Positions 50,301 through 56,830 of a DNA stretch of 64,000 bases are shown here, piece after piece. The position numbers were made by a program, and so were the translations under genes. The DNA is taken from contig VFFE01009182.1 in the NCBI GenBank assembly GCA_008921705.1, positions 3,193,444 through 3,257,443 on the forward strand, read 5' to 3'. This DNA is from Burhinus oedicnemus. Taxonomy: Eukaryota > Chordata > Aves > Charadriiformes > Burhinidae. The notes beneath the pieces were generated by a model. It had not been told where the DNA came from, did not search any database, and worked only from the letters and a program-made list of their open reading frames with translations. How positions within the stretch are numbered: position 1 is the stretch's first letter; each line of letters opens with the position of its first letter.

Positions 50301-53300
50301 ATTCAGACAGACTTTTCACATGTGCAAGCTTACTAGGGGTCCTTAGTGCTTACTGTGAGTATTCAGCACTAACTAAAGTGTGTGGTAAAAAAAAAAATTA
50401 AAAATAAAAATAAAAATTGTATTTCATGTTTGTGGATGAAATTCTATATACCCTTTTTTATATGCAGAGATGGCATCAAGACTATAGAAATTTCAGGGAA
50501 ACAACCATGTTTCTCATGGTAGGATTGGAGTTTTTCCAAAAAAAGAGGTAAGTGGTAGTATAGAACTCAAATGTAGTAGAGCGATTTGAAGGCAAAATGT
50601 AATATTGATCAGTAAAGCTGGTTTTTGTGGTTTGTTTTTTTTAAATTAAGAATTGTTATATGTGTTCTTCATGTTAGTTAAGCATTTATTCAGTCCATTA
50701 ATGTCTTCAGTCTTACATCTACCTCAAAGTTTCCTGCAACTACCTATTCTTAATCTCTGTTTCCAATCTCTTACCAAGCCATAGACTCTTTTCAGAGCAC
50801 CCTCCACATGAACCTGTATTCCTCCTTCTCTCCTACTCTTAAGTGCTCTGGGTATCTCTCAGATATAAAAATCGTTCCTCTGTGGCACCACATGTGCACA
50901 TACATTTATCTGCTTTCATCAGCAATCACAATTAGTCAAGTCCCCATCTTATCTGTCTTTTTATTGGGTCTTCCCCCAGAAGCAAAGTTTTGCCTTCTGC
51001 ATTTGTCTGAGCCAAAATTCTACCTGCAATGGGCTTTATAGGTCAGGAAAAAAGAACATATTTGAGGACAACGATCATGTGTAACTATCATAGTTGTAGC
51101 TGATTCTTCTAGCTTCACGAGGCAATGGTGATTCATTACCTTCTCATCTTGAACCAAGTCAGGAACTGTGGCTATATAAAATTGCTGACATTTATGTTCT
51201 TAATGTGCTGTAGTTAAAACTTATTCTCTGATGTACTACATGCAACAAGGATATTAATTACAGTATAAATGTCTCAGAGCATTCTGGAAAAGACTCTTTG
51301 AAACAGAATTGTTCAAAAGTACGTCTTCCTCCCATGCCCAGCCAAAGAAATGAAATGATTAGGTGCAAATTATCTAGTGGCTGACATCTGTGGTGTGAAA
51401 ATTGAGCTATCACATGACACAAATTTTTGATGGTGAAAACAATTCTGTAGTCAATCACTGATTTAATGTATAACACAGTAGGTAGGGGACTTATAGTGGG
51501 TATCAGACTTAATTTCTTTTCTGTATATTGTGTAGCAAATTGCTTCGTATTTCTCTTTCTTGTCTTATATGCCCCCAAAAAAGAAAGGTCCCAACCAAAA
51601 CAGGAAAATAGATTGGAAAAGATACTGCCTCGTCTTTGTGACAAGCTATGGCTTTGTATAGTGGCTAACACAATAAGCATATAGTCTTGGTTTGTCTTCT
51701 GGTTGCTAGCATGTAATAAATAGCACATTCATTAATAATGTAAATTGCAATATGCTACTTTGTCAGGCTTGAACAGCTTTTGTACAAAGGTTGTTCAGAA
51801 GATTGCCTGGCTTATTTGAAAAATAAACACTCCAGTATTGCTTGATCCCTTAAGGAGGCAAGAATGTCACAGGCATTGGTGTGTTGTATAGGAACCCGTT
51901 TTGTTCCCCAGACTTCATGCACGCTCTAAACATGCAGGCAGGAACGGAGGATCTTCAAGTTTCTTGGCACTGGGACTCCAGGATGGCACCTCCAACTGTA
52001 AAATACCGGAGTTTTCACTAATTCGCTTGTTACCATAATATATTCTGATTATACCAGGGAGAGGGAGGGAAGCACAGGTTTCTCCTCTGTGCTGAACAGC
52101 ATTTTTGGTATCGTTTTCCATTATTTACATTAATTTGCAGAATTAGGGTGAGGCATTTGTTACCGTGTATCTTCGTAATTTACAAATCAAGCCTATAATG
52201 ACCAGTCTGATATCAGACTCTGATATTGGTCAGAAATAAAAAATATGATATTATCAGACTCATCTAACATCCTAAGAAGTGTAGCATTTATTCCCATTGG
52301 CAAGAAATGCAATTTCATAAATGCTTCAGGAGGTATTGAATACAAAGACACTAAGACTAGAGTTAAGCATGCTTAGAGAATGGGTAGGGATCTGGGTATC
52401 CATTGACCTGCTCTAAAGGCATCTATTGCAGTTACGTACCCATGTTTCAGCTATAGGTTCCCAAAGGACAGATATTTACTGAGGCACAGATCTTGTACAC
52501 TCTGGAGGGCAGTATTACCATCTTTATTCTGAAAATGAGACTAAATTGATGAACTCTTCATATTCCCTTATTAACGCTGAAATAATAAAAATGTAACTTT
52601 AAAAATATTTATGAAAACATAGACTTTCATAATTGAAATACGACCTTCATTAGCAGTACTGTTTTGAGGCTTTTTTTTAGAAACCCATCTCCCTCAGTCA
52701 ACCAGCTTTTCTTAGTTTTAATAACACTAATTGATACCTAGCAGCACTCAATCTCTAGATGGAGCCAAAAATTAGCCTTTATCCAGGTGGTCTCTGATTT
52801 CCTTAAATAATTGTACTGTGTTGAACAAACACAAAATCAACATTAAAGAAGCAGTTTTGTTTATCTTTTTCATGCCTGCTTTCAGTGTTCACTCACGATC
52901 CCTTATGGTACTTGACAAGGCCCTCTTTTCACTGCAAGTGGAGAATTAAAGGGTCTTTCAGGCATATCTTCTCTGACTGTACTATAAAGTAGGAACCTGC
53001 TGTAGGTGAGATGAACACAGCCAGCTAATGAATCTTGGCAGGAGTTTTATCTGCAGTTCACTCTCGTGGTAGTAACTGAAAAGTGAACAAACTGTAGACT
53101 TTAGCAGTTGCCTTTTAAGTTTCTTGGAAACTCAATACAGTTTTTTCAGTTTTGACTGAAATGCCTTTTTCAAAGCAGTGCTAAAATTTAGCCAGCCTGT
53201 ACTGTCTGCATCTTTTTCCAAAGCCTAGACCCAGTGATCTCCATAATTCTGTGAGTGGCTTCAGTGACTTCAGGCTTCGGCTTCATAGGCTGGAGCGCCT

Positions 53301-56300
53301 ATGCACTTCGGGTATGAAAAGGCAGAATCTGTTTGCAAATATGCACTGTGGTCATATTCCTCAGACTCTCAAGATATATAAGGAGTCTGAGCTGGGATGT
53401 ATAGTAATGGTGACTTAAAATAGCTCACCTTGCTGTTAGATGGTGCTACGGTTGTTTCAGGGAAAGGTCACACAACGCGGGGAAGGAGCAGGAAGAGGGA
53501 CTGGGAATAAGGCCACTACCAGCAGCAGGTTTTTAATTTGGATCAGCCGAGTTCAACTGGGTTTTTGACACTGTAATTTCAACCTGCAGTTTCGCAAATA
53601 ACTGAACTAAGAATGAAAAGGTAGAGAATGTCCAGCAATTCCAGTTCCTTGCCATCATCTTCTCCCTTTCCTCATACATTAAGTTTTCTGCTGTGTGGTC
53701 AGTTGTGTTGGTGACCAGTGGTGTGAAGAGTTTTCATGGGCAGGAGAAATGGACTTGAGGAGAGGGTAATTTGAAAATTCTGACGTGTATTTTTCAGGTG
53801 TGTCTTCTGTGTGGTCACACATAATTCTTAGCCATTTTTAGTAGTTTGGTAGTTTGGTTTTGGTAGTTGAAACCTTAACCATGACCCTCCTGTTCTCACT
53901 AGGAGTGAGCGAGTGCACAATGTACTGTTCCTCTAACACCCCATTAGGAAATTTCTCTTCCTAGATTTTTTTTTTTTTTTTAGTTTGAATAAAAATGAGA
54001 TTTCTAACTGCTTGTTTTTAGGGTAGCTGCCTGAACTGCTTTCAGTGGCTGTCTGTCATAACTGGGTTTCTGTAAGTCAGAGAATTAACAATTTAAGTCA
54101 TTTGCTGGAAGTAGTATGCAGCAGTGTAAGAGGAGATTGTTAATCTGTATGTGAAGGGATCTCTGTTGATTATTAACTGTTATATTCTTAGGTCCTCTGT
54201 TACTCGTCCTTTACCAATTAGGCTTGTTTATTTTCTGCATATCAACAGTCTGTTGGCACTTGTGCTTTTGAAATGCTGTTGAGGCTTCTTCCATCACTTT
54301 AGACTTCAATAGTTTGGGAGAACTTACAGTTAGCGAGGCTAAAAATTCACAGTTTATTTTTTAGAAATAAGGTGACAGCTTTAAATCTTATATCTCGATA
54401 GTGTTCTACACCTTAGCAAATATATTGCAACAGAAGATCAAATTTAATGTGACATAAACGCACGCAGGAAAAATTAAGTTTTCATGTATACTCAAGGCTA
54501 ATCCAAAGCTATTTTTTGAAGTGAGTGAAATGATATCCAATGGTTTTACTGAGCTTTGGATCGGACTTCATGTGCAAGTGATCTAACCGATAATAAAATA
54601 ATTTTTTCTAATGTGCATAAAAGATGAAATTGTGTGGTAGAAAAAACAACCTTATGAAGAGATTGGTGGGGAGGGGTGGACTTACAGTCAAACAAGCAAG
54701 TGAAGTTACCTATCTTGTGAAGAGCACAGTAGTTAGCTTAAACAGGTGGTACCTGGATGTTGCATCTAATGTTTTTGTTTCTTTACTTCAGCTATATGGA
54801 AGCCTTGCTCTACCTTATCTATGCTTACCAGAATAACAAAGAACTCTTGTCCAAAGGCCCGTACAGAGGGCATGATGAAGAGCTGATATCTCACTACAGA
54901 CGAGAATGTTTGCTAGTAAGTGAAGGGTAAACTTGAACTTGCTGCATAGCTTTAACAAAGTTTATTAGTAGAAAAGCGTTGCCATCATGTAAAACAAAAC
55001 CAAAATAACAAAAACCCCCTTTTGTTAACAAGTTAATTCTTAGACTTGTGTAAGGAAAAAAAGCAAAATAAGAAGGAAAACATTATTCCCACTTTTTAAA
55101 ATAATTAATCATCTTCTGTATGATTGTAAATAGTGTGCTCACTGCCATCGTGTCTGGGCTAGGTAGGAGCAACAGTTGACAGTGTTGGTGAACAGACTTA
55201 CCCTGTTGCCACAGTTTGACGGGGAGACAAATATTGGAAAAGGCATCAGCAGGAAACAAGGGGTTTTTTTCCTTGATTATGTCACTTTTAGCAATAGTGA
55301 GAAAACAAAAGCAGGTGATAGGACCTCAGTCTTTAAAAAGGAACAGCTGCAAAGGTTGAGTTGGCAGTGGCTTTGAGGAATAACACATGATCAGGTGGTT
55401 TAATAGAGTATATGCATCATTGCTGTAAATGTTAAAGTGCAACTGTGGTTAATACAAATTACCAGGTAGCTTTGTAGGAAGATTGTGCTTTAAAACAAAC
55501 AAACTGATGCATGGTAGAATGTGAAATGCCGTATACTTAAAGGCTTTCCTTTTTTGTGGTGGTTTATGAAGAAACTAAATGAACATGCTGCAGCACTGTT
55601 TGAATCAGGAGATGATCAGGAAGTAAATAATGGCCTGATCATTATGAATGAGCTTATTGTCCCGTGTTTGCCATTACTACTGGTGGATGAAATGGAAGAA
55701 AAAGATATTGTTGCTGTGGAAGATATGAGAAACCGTTGGTGTTCCTATCTTGGACAAGAAATGGAACGTAAGTCATTTATTCATTTAAGGTAAAAGGCCA
55801 TTGCACGCTTTTTTTTTAAATAAATAAATGTGATGTTTTCAATATCTTGAATTGAGCCTATGTCTTTTGTGCCTTGGTAATGTATTTTGAGCTACCTTGA
55901 CTTCTTGAATAATCCTGTACACATTTAAATGAACAGTTTTTCCATATATTGCACTGGGGTATTAGGCCTTAAAGCAAACATGCATTTTGAATGGAAAAAC
56001 ATTTGTGGTGTTAGACCATCTGAAGGGGCATTGATGTTAACATCTTATTAGGAATTGGTATGTCATAGTTACTGCTGGCAGACCTGAAGAAAGTGCATTA
56101 TTCCAAGTGAAACTCCTTCTCTTCCCACCCACCAATAAAAGAAAAAGTCAGTGTTGGGCAGAAAAAGGAGAATTCCACATGCAGACATAAATGCTTATGG
56201 TTTCTGTTTTTTCTTGTTTTATTTGCAGCTAACTTGCAAGAAAAGCTGACAGATTTCCTGCCAAAACTGCTAGATTGTTCTACAGAGATTAAAGGTTTCA

Positions 56301-56401
56301 ATGACCCGCCAAAGTTGCCCTCCTACTCCACACACGAACTGTGTGAAAGATACGCCCGAATCATGTTGTCACTCAGTCGAACTCCAGCTGATGGAAGATA
56401 A
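13455..56401 (+). CDS. USP25: Ubiquitin-specific protease 25, 20 visible coding exons (5' part outside window)
   Basis: Cysteine deubiquitinase of the USP family. It trims K48- and K63-linked ubiquitin chains in the cytosol. Known roles of the family member are in TRAF-dependent innate signalling, ER-associated degradation and tankyrase stability. Exons are 13455-13541, 18248-18385, 19308-19384, 19885-19958, 21458-21606, 25397-25524, 26317-26412, 26714-26875, 28689-28897, 29616-29686, 33418-33646, 36595-36792, 38259-38398, 41119-41232, 47510-47688, 48504-48582, 50468-50547, 54792-54915, 55572-55767 and 56229-56401. They total 2703 bases, which is 900 residues plus stop, in one frame with GT-AG introns. 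The paralogue USP28 is excluded because exon 1 reads SLFNLLEF and the C terminus reads SRTPADGR, both USP25-type. Human USP25 begins about 185 residues earlier, so the ubiquitin-binding N terminus and the catalytic Cys exon are not in view. The catalytic His is v416 (human His607 by offset). Confidence 0.97.
13542..18247 (+). other. USP25 intron between visible exons 1 and 2
   Basis: 4.7 kb of AT-rich DNA, GT-AG ends. It holds a GT/T-rich run (14660-14716) and a T-run near 14808. An A15 run lies at 17744-17758. No gene or clear transposon seen. Confidence 0.8.
18248..18385 (+). CDS. USP25: USP25 visible exon 2 (v30-v75)
   Basis: Encodes 46 residues, starting [20 protein letters not shown] and ending in KSNDSQQ. 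It is part of the thumb of the catalytic domain, with the family-conserved [14 protein letters not shown] segment. Phase 0 at both ends. Acceptor aatacag, donor gtaatt. The sequence is nearly identical to the mammalian protein as I know it. Confidence 0.97.
18386..19307 (+). other. USP25 intron between visible exons 2 and 3
   Basis: 0.9 kb, GT-AG. Contains an AAT/A-rich tract (18561-18600) and a double T-run (19172-19201) about 100 bases ahead of the exon 3 acceptor. Nothing else recognised. Confidence 0.85.
19308..19384 (+). CDS. USP25: USP25 visible exon 3 (v76-v101)
   Basis: Encodes [19 protein letters not shown] plus a short acidic tail. The QQDxxEF box, completed across the exon 2/3 junction, is a hallmark of USP catalytic domains and helps position the active site and ubiquitin tail. 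The exon ends with two bases of an Arg codon (AG|G). Donor gtaaga. Confidence 0.97.
19385..19884 (+). other. USP25 intron between visible exons 3 and 4
   Basis: 0.5 kb, GT-AG, splits an Arg codon after its second base. No repeats or genes seen. Confidence 0.88.
19885..19958 (+). CDS. USP25: USP25 visible exon 4 (v101-v126)
   Basis: Encodes the [17 protein letters not shown] region and ends in VGVLEG, with the last Gly codon split G|GT. In USPs the NPMVELFYG segment opens the fingers subdomain, which grips ubiquitin. Donor gtatgc. The residue at the exon 3/4 join is Arg, where I recall Thr in human, in a variable loop. Confidence 0.96.
19959..21457 (+). other. USP25 intron between visible exons 4 and 5
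   Basis: 1.5 kb, GT-AG. No repeat or gene recognised. The ORF at 19829-20113 is exon 4 read through into this intron. Confidence 0.85.
21458..21606 (+). CDS. USP25: USP25 visible exon 5 (v126-v175)
   Basis: Encodes [18 protein letters not shown], then [15 protein letters not shown] and a Ser-rich tail ending SAKSGQE. It is the fingers region of the USP domain. USP25 and USP28 lack the four zinc-binding cysteines of many USPs here, and none is seen. The acceptor is gaag, slightly weak but frame-correct. Donor gtgagt. Confidence 0.97.
23790..25310 (-). mobile_element. Old L2-type LINE remnant, minus strand, in USP25 intron
   Basis: The 3' end is marked by an (ATT)n run at 23797-23816. Next comes a stretch that reads like the L2-class 3' UTR (the 'cctgtcccaaggaactt' segment, 23897-23913), then antisense reverse-transcriptase-like sequence to about 25100-25310. 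Segment order and several matches (for example 24490-24520 'ctctgagtcaaatgcaacg') follow the L2 LINE pattern I know from reptiles and birds. The frames are heavily broken. Class is fairly sure, family and outer limit are not. Confidence 0.6.
23797..23816. repeat. (ATT)n microsatellite at LINE 3' end
   Basis: About seven ATT units. Placed as the 3' tail of the minus-strand L2-type element that starts here. Confidence 0.85.
25397..25524 (+). CDS. USP25: USP25 visible exon 6 (v176-v218)
   Basis: Encodes [20 protein letters not shown] followed by a segment ending [12 protein letters not shown]. The '[14 protein letters not shown]' strand is the conserved USP palm motif. The exon ends in two bases of Arg (AG|G). 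Acceptor gttcag, donor gtacag. Confidence 0.97.
25525..26316 (+). other. USP25 intron between visible exons 6 and 7
   Basis: 0.8 kb, GT-AG, nothing recognised. Confidence 0.88.
26317..26412 (+). CDS. USP25: USP25 visible exon 7 (v218-v250), first helix of the catalytic-domain insert
   Basis: Encodes a strongly charged, heptad-like helix starting [19 protein letters not shown] and ending TVLQQRLE. In USP25/USP28 this is the start of the long helical insert in the catalytic domain, which makes the dimer interface and, in USP25, supports the tetramer. The last Arg codon is split CG|A. Acceptor ttacag, donor gtacta. Confidence 0.97.
26413..26713 (+). other. USP25 intron between visible exons 7 and 8
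   Basis: At 301 bases, the shortest intron in the window. A T18 run followed by a (GT)n/AT stretch (26644-26680) takes the place of an ordinary polypyrimidine tract, 34 bases ahead of the acceptor. Confidence 0.9.
26644..26680. repeat. T18 plus (GT)n microsatellite beside a splice acceptor
   Basis: T run 26644-26661, then alternating GT with an AT interruption. Length is likely to vary between individuals and it lies close to the exon 8 acceptor. Confidence 0.85.
26714..26875 (+). CDS. USP25: USP25 visible exon 8 (v250-v304)
   Basis: Encodes [19 protein letters not shown] and continues to a Ser/Ala/Pro-rich tail ending PAQTSP. It belongs to the catalytic-domain insert (end of the first long helix, then flexible linker). 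The 3' half is GC-rich compared with neighbouring AT-rich DNA. The acceptor lies 53 bases after a T18 plus GT repeat. Donor gtaagg. Confidence 0.96.
26876..28688 (+). other. USP25 intron between visible exons 8 and 9
   Basis: 1.8 kb, GT-AG, unique-looking AT-rich DNA. Two overlapping chance ORFs at 27480-27933, no family features. Confidence 0.85.
28689..28897 (+). CDS. USP25: USP25 visible exon 9 (v304-v374), autoinhibitory segment
   Basis: Encodes a Ser/Pro linker ([17 protein letters not shown]), then [17 protein letters not shown], then the second long helix [16 protein letters not shown]. The [17 protein letters not shown] stretch corresponds to the autoinhibitory motif of human USP25, which blocks ubiquitin binding in the homotetramer. 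It is preserved here. The linker just before it is about six residues shorter than the human one as I remember it. Acceptor aatgcag, donor gtattg, last codon G|AC. Confidence 0.96.
28898..29615 (+). other. USP25 intron between visible exons 9 and 10
   Basis: 0.7 kb, GT-AG. Somewhat more GC-rich than its neighbours around 29100-29420. A 135-codon minus-strand ORF there (29447-29040) has no recognised domain. Confidence 0.82.
29616..29686 (+). CDS. USP25: USP25 visible exon 10 (v374-v397)
   Basis: Encodes [19 protein letters not shown] and ends in MVQ. It is the end of the second, antiparallel helix of the insert, leading back into the catalytic core. Phase 0 at its 3' end. Acceptor tttag, donor gtaagt. 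Confidence 0.96.
29687..33417 (+). other. USP25 intron between visible exons 10 and 11
   Basis: 3.7 kb, GT-AG. Low-complexity T/TTC tract at 31289-31331 and T17 at 32022-32038. A GT/T-rich run (33375-33412) forms the acceptor tract of exon 11. No gene seen. Confidence 0.82.
31289..31331. repeat. T-rich (TTC-interrupted) low-complexity tract
   Basis: Long T runs broken by CTTCTTC. This may be the tail of a minus-strand retroposed sequence, but no body could be recognised beside it. Confidence 0.8.
33418..33646 (+). CDS. USP25: USP25 visible exon 11 (v398-v474), His box with catalytic histidine
   Basis: Encodes [20 protein letters not shown], then [15 protein letters not shown] and [16 protein letters not shown]. 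The HEG...GHYWAY pattern is the USP His box. The His at v408 and v416 correspond to human residues 599 and 607, the latter being the catalytic base. The Asn/Asp of KYND supply the third position, and AYCLMY closes the domain. The acceptor follows a GT/T-rich run. The last codon is split G|AG. Donor gtaatg. Confidence 0.98.
33647..36594 (+). other. USP25 intron between visible exons 11 and 12
   Basis: 2.9 kb, GT-AG. More than half is the antisense CR1 at about 34507-36130. The flanks (33647-34506 and 36131-36594) show no gene. Confidence 0.85.
34507..36130 (-). mobile_element. CR1 LINE, 5'-truncated, minus strand, in USP25 intron
   Basis: The 3' end at about 34507 shows the CR1 tail (AGAATCATAGGATCAT on +). 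Minus-strand reading gives decayed reverse transcriptase in several frames: 36028-35783 (early RT, with PDGIHPRVL), 35764-35396 ([13 protein letters not shown] and YLDFSKVFD), 35522-35286 ([16 protein letters not shown]), 35172-34858 (C-terminal domain), 34885-34616 (EKRRLRRDL and on). Stops and frameshifts break it, and the F/YADD region is out of frame. It is antisense to USP25 and lies wholly within one intron. Confidence 0.93.
36595..36792 (+). CDS. USP25: USP25 visible exon 12 (v474-v540)
   Basis: Encodes [18 protein letters not shown], then [19 protein letters not shown] and a Pro/Ala-rich end ([11 protein letters not shown]). It links the catalytic domain to the C-terminal domain and starts with a charged helix. 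The last 15 or so residues differ from the human linker I remember (Ser/Thr/Ala-rich there). Acceptor ccag, donor gttagc, last codon G|TT. Confidence 0.95.
36793..38258 (+). other. USP25 intron between visible exons 12 and 13
   Basis: 1.5 kb, GT-AG, AT-rich, nothing recognised. Confidence 0.85.
38259..38398 (+). CDS. USP25: USP25 visible exon 13 (v540-v586)
   Basis: Encodes [20 protein letters not shown] and then a helix ending EAIMDT. The [10 protein letters not shown] motif is shared with mammalian USP25. The exon is too short to show as a long ORF and was found by reading the frame. Acceptor ctaag, donor gtgagg. It ends in phase 0, just before the alternative exon. Confidence 0.94.
38399..41118 (+). 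other. USP25 intron between visible exons 13 and 14
   Basis: 2.7 kb, GT-AG. Contains a 15-base tandem duplication (38559-38587, unit GGGTGTAGTAGAAGT) and an A/CA-rich stretch near 39899-39925. No gene seen. Confidence 0.82.
41119..41232 (+). CDS. USP25: USP25 visible exon 14 (v587-v624), probable USP25m-type cassette exon
   Basis: Encodes 38 residues: [18 protein letters not shown], then [20 protein letters not shown]. Length is a multiple of three and both phases are 0, so it can be skipped without a frame change. From memory, the human muscle isoform USP25m adds 70 residues here from two exons, of 38 and 32 codons. This exon matches the first in length and place. Acceptor ctgcag, donor gtacat. 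The second (32-codon) exon was not found in 41233-47509, which contains an assembly gap. An overlapping ORF (40937-41167) is in another frame and is a chance ORF. Confidence 0.88.
42686..42705. other. Assembly gap (20 N), preceded by a T24 run
   Basis: Twenty Ns directly after 24 Ts (42662-42685). Its true length is unknown. It lies in the USP25 intron between visible exons 14 and 15, so sequence of that intron, possibly including an exon, may be missing. Confidence 0.97.
47326..47352. repeat. T27 homopolymer
   Basis: Uninterrupted T run, preceded by GT-rich sequence (47300-47325), about 155 bases ahead of the exon 15 acceptor. A short ORF ending in poly-Phe here is an artefact of the run. 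Confidence 0.9.
47510..47688 (+). CDS. USP25: USP25 visible exon 15 (v625-v684)
   Basis: Encodes [20 protein letters not shown], then [18 protein letters not shown] and [15 protein letters not shown]. It is the start of the conserved helical C-terminal domain that contributes to substrate and partner binding. The acceptor atttag lies about 155 bases after a T27 run. The donor gtaata splits an Arg codon (AG|G). Confidence 0.96.
47689..48503 (+). other. USP25 intron between visible exons 15 and 16
   Basis: 0.8 kb, GT-AG, nothing recognised. Confidence 0.87.
48504..48582 (+). CDS. USP25: USP25 visible exon 16 (v684-v710)
   Basis: Encodes [20 protein letters not shown] and ends NMEEYE, a helical segment of the C-terminal domain. 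Acceptor gtaag, donor gtcagt, phase 0 at the 3' end. Confidence 0.95.
48583..50467 (+). other. USP25 intron between visible exons 16 and 17
   Basis: 1.9 kb, GT-AG. A-rich simple tract at 50387-50417 (AAAAAT-type units). No gene seen. Confidence 0.85.
50387..50417. repeat. A-rich (AAAAAT)n-like tract
   Basis: A11 followed by three AAAAT/AAAAAT units, about 50 bases ahead of the exon 17 acceptor. Confidence 0.85.
50468..50547 (+). CDS. USP25: USP25 visible exon 17 (v711-v737)
   Basis: Encodes [19 protein letters not shown] and ends LEFFQKK. The human protein reads EWHQDYR at this junction as I recall, so the first residue differs. Acceptor atgcag, donor gtaagt, last Ser codon split AG|C. Confidence 0.95.
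50548..54791 (+). other. USP25 intron between visible exons 17 and 18
   Basis: 4.2 kb, GT-AG, AT-rich and mostly unique-looking. T run near 53967. A 156-codon minus-strand ORF (51728-51258) has no recognised domain and poor, AT-driven composition. Confidence 0.82.
54792..54915 (+). CDS. USP25: USP25 visible exon 18 (v737-v778)
   Basis: Encodes [19 protein letters not shown] followed by [20 protein letters not shown] and LL. It is part of the C-terminal domain and follows the second longest intron between exons in the window (4.2 kb). Acceptor cttcag, donor gtaagt. Confidence 0.95.
54916..55571 (+). other. USP25 intron between visible exons 18 and 19
   Basis: 0.7 kb, GT-AG, nothing recognised. 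Confidence 0.87.
55572..55767 (+). CDS. USP25: USP25 visible exon 19 (v779-v844)
   Basis: Encodes [40 protein letters not shown] and [20 protein letters not shown], ending GQEME. It is a highly conserved part of the C-terminal domain. The acceptor is atgaag; the ATG in it is not a start codon. The donor gtaagt splits a Pro codon C|CT. Confidence 0.96.
55768..56228 (+). other. USP25 intron between visible exons 19 and 20
   Basis: 0.5 kb, GT-AG, nothing recognised. Confidence 0.87.
56229..56401 (+). CDS. USP25: USP25 last coding exon (v844-v900 and stop), tankyrase-type tail
   Basis: Encodes [19 protein letters not shown], a conserved stretch containing [18 protein letters not shown], and the C terminus [10 protein letters not shown] followed by TAA at 56399-56401. 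The RTPADG tail fits the tankyrase-binding motif RxxxxDG reported for human USP25, where tankyrase is a deubiquitination substrate. It is kept here to the last residue. Acceptor ttgcag. Confidence 0.96.
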
Positions 56402-56830
56402 ATTCTGCAGCCTTCCTAAGCACATTGTATAAACTTTTTTAGTTCTTAAACCTTGCCTTCCTGTCACAGGGTTTGCTTGTTGCTGCTATAGTTTTTAACT
56501 TTTTTATTTTAATAACTGCAAGAGAGAAATGACTGTACAAACTTTAGCCAGACTGCAAACAATTAAAGCTGAGAATCGCATGGCGCTCAGTCGTTTCAAC
56601 CAGAATTGATGCAACATGCAAGTCTGATCATTATGGCAAAACTGCTTTTTTGCCACTTATCTGTTACAGTATTACTTTGCTTTTATCTTAAGATCCTTTA
56701 CTTTATCAACAGCTGTCTGGATCATTTTGTGACTGCAACTACTTTTAAGTGTCCAGTGCTGTGTAAATACATGGTACTTGGTAGCTTGTAAATGAAATGA
56801 AAGAATAAAGTTTTATTTATGGCTACTTCT
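56402..56830 (+). other. USP25: USP25 3' untranslated region (proximal form)
   Basis: Follows the stop codon and has no coding potential. The likely end is about 15-25 bases after the AATAAA at 56804-56809. A weaker ATTAAA lies at 56562-56567. Further AATAAA hexamers at 57337, 58628 and 59625 could serve longer transcripts, but the sequence alone cannot decide. The end point is approximate. Confidence 0.7.
56804..56809 (+). promoter_or_regulatory. Polyadenylation signal AATAAA for USP25
   Basis: Canonical hexamer about 400 bases after the stop codon, followed within 30 bases by a T- and GT-rich stretch (ttttatttat...tgtgtttgc) of the kind seen downstream of cleavage sites. Confidence 0.65.

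Noticed and set aside
51258..51728. 156-codon minus-strand ORF
   Set aside because: No domain, AT-driven composition, inside an intron. A chance ORF.
13455..56401. Assignment to the paralogue USP28
   Set aside because: Considered first because the two proteins share the same layout. The SLFNLLEF start, the autoinhibitory [14 protein letters not shown] segment and the RTPADGR tail are USP25-specific.
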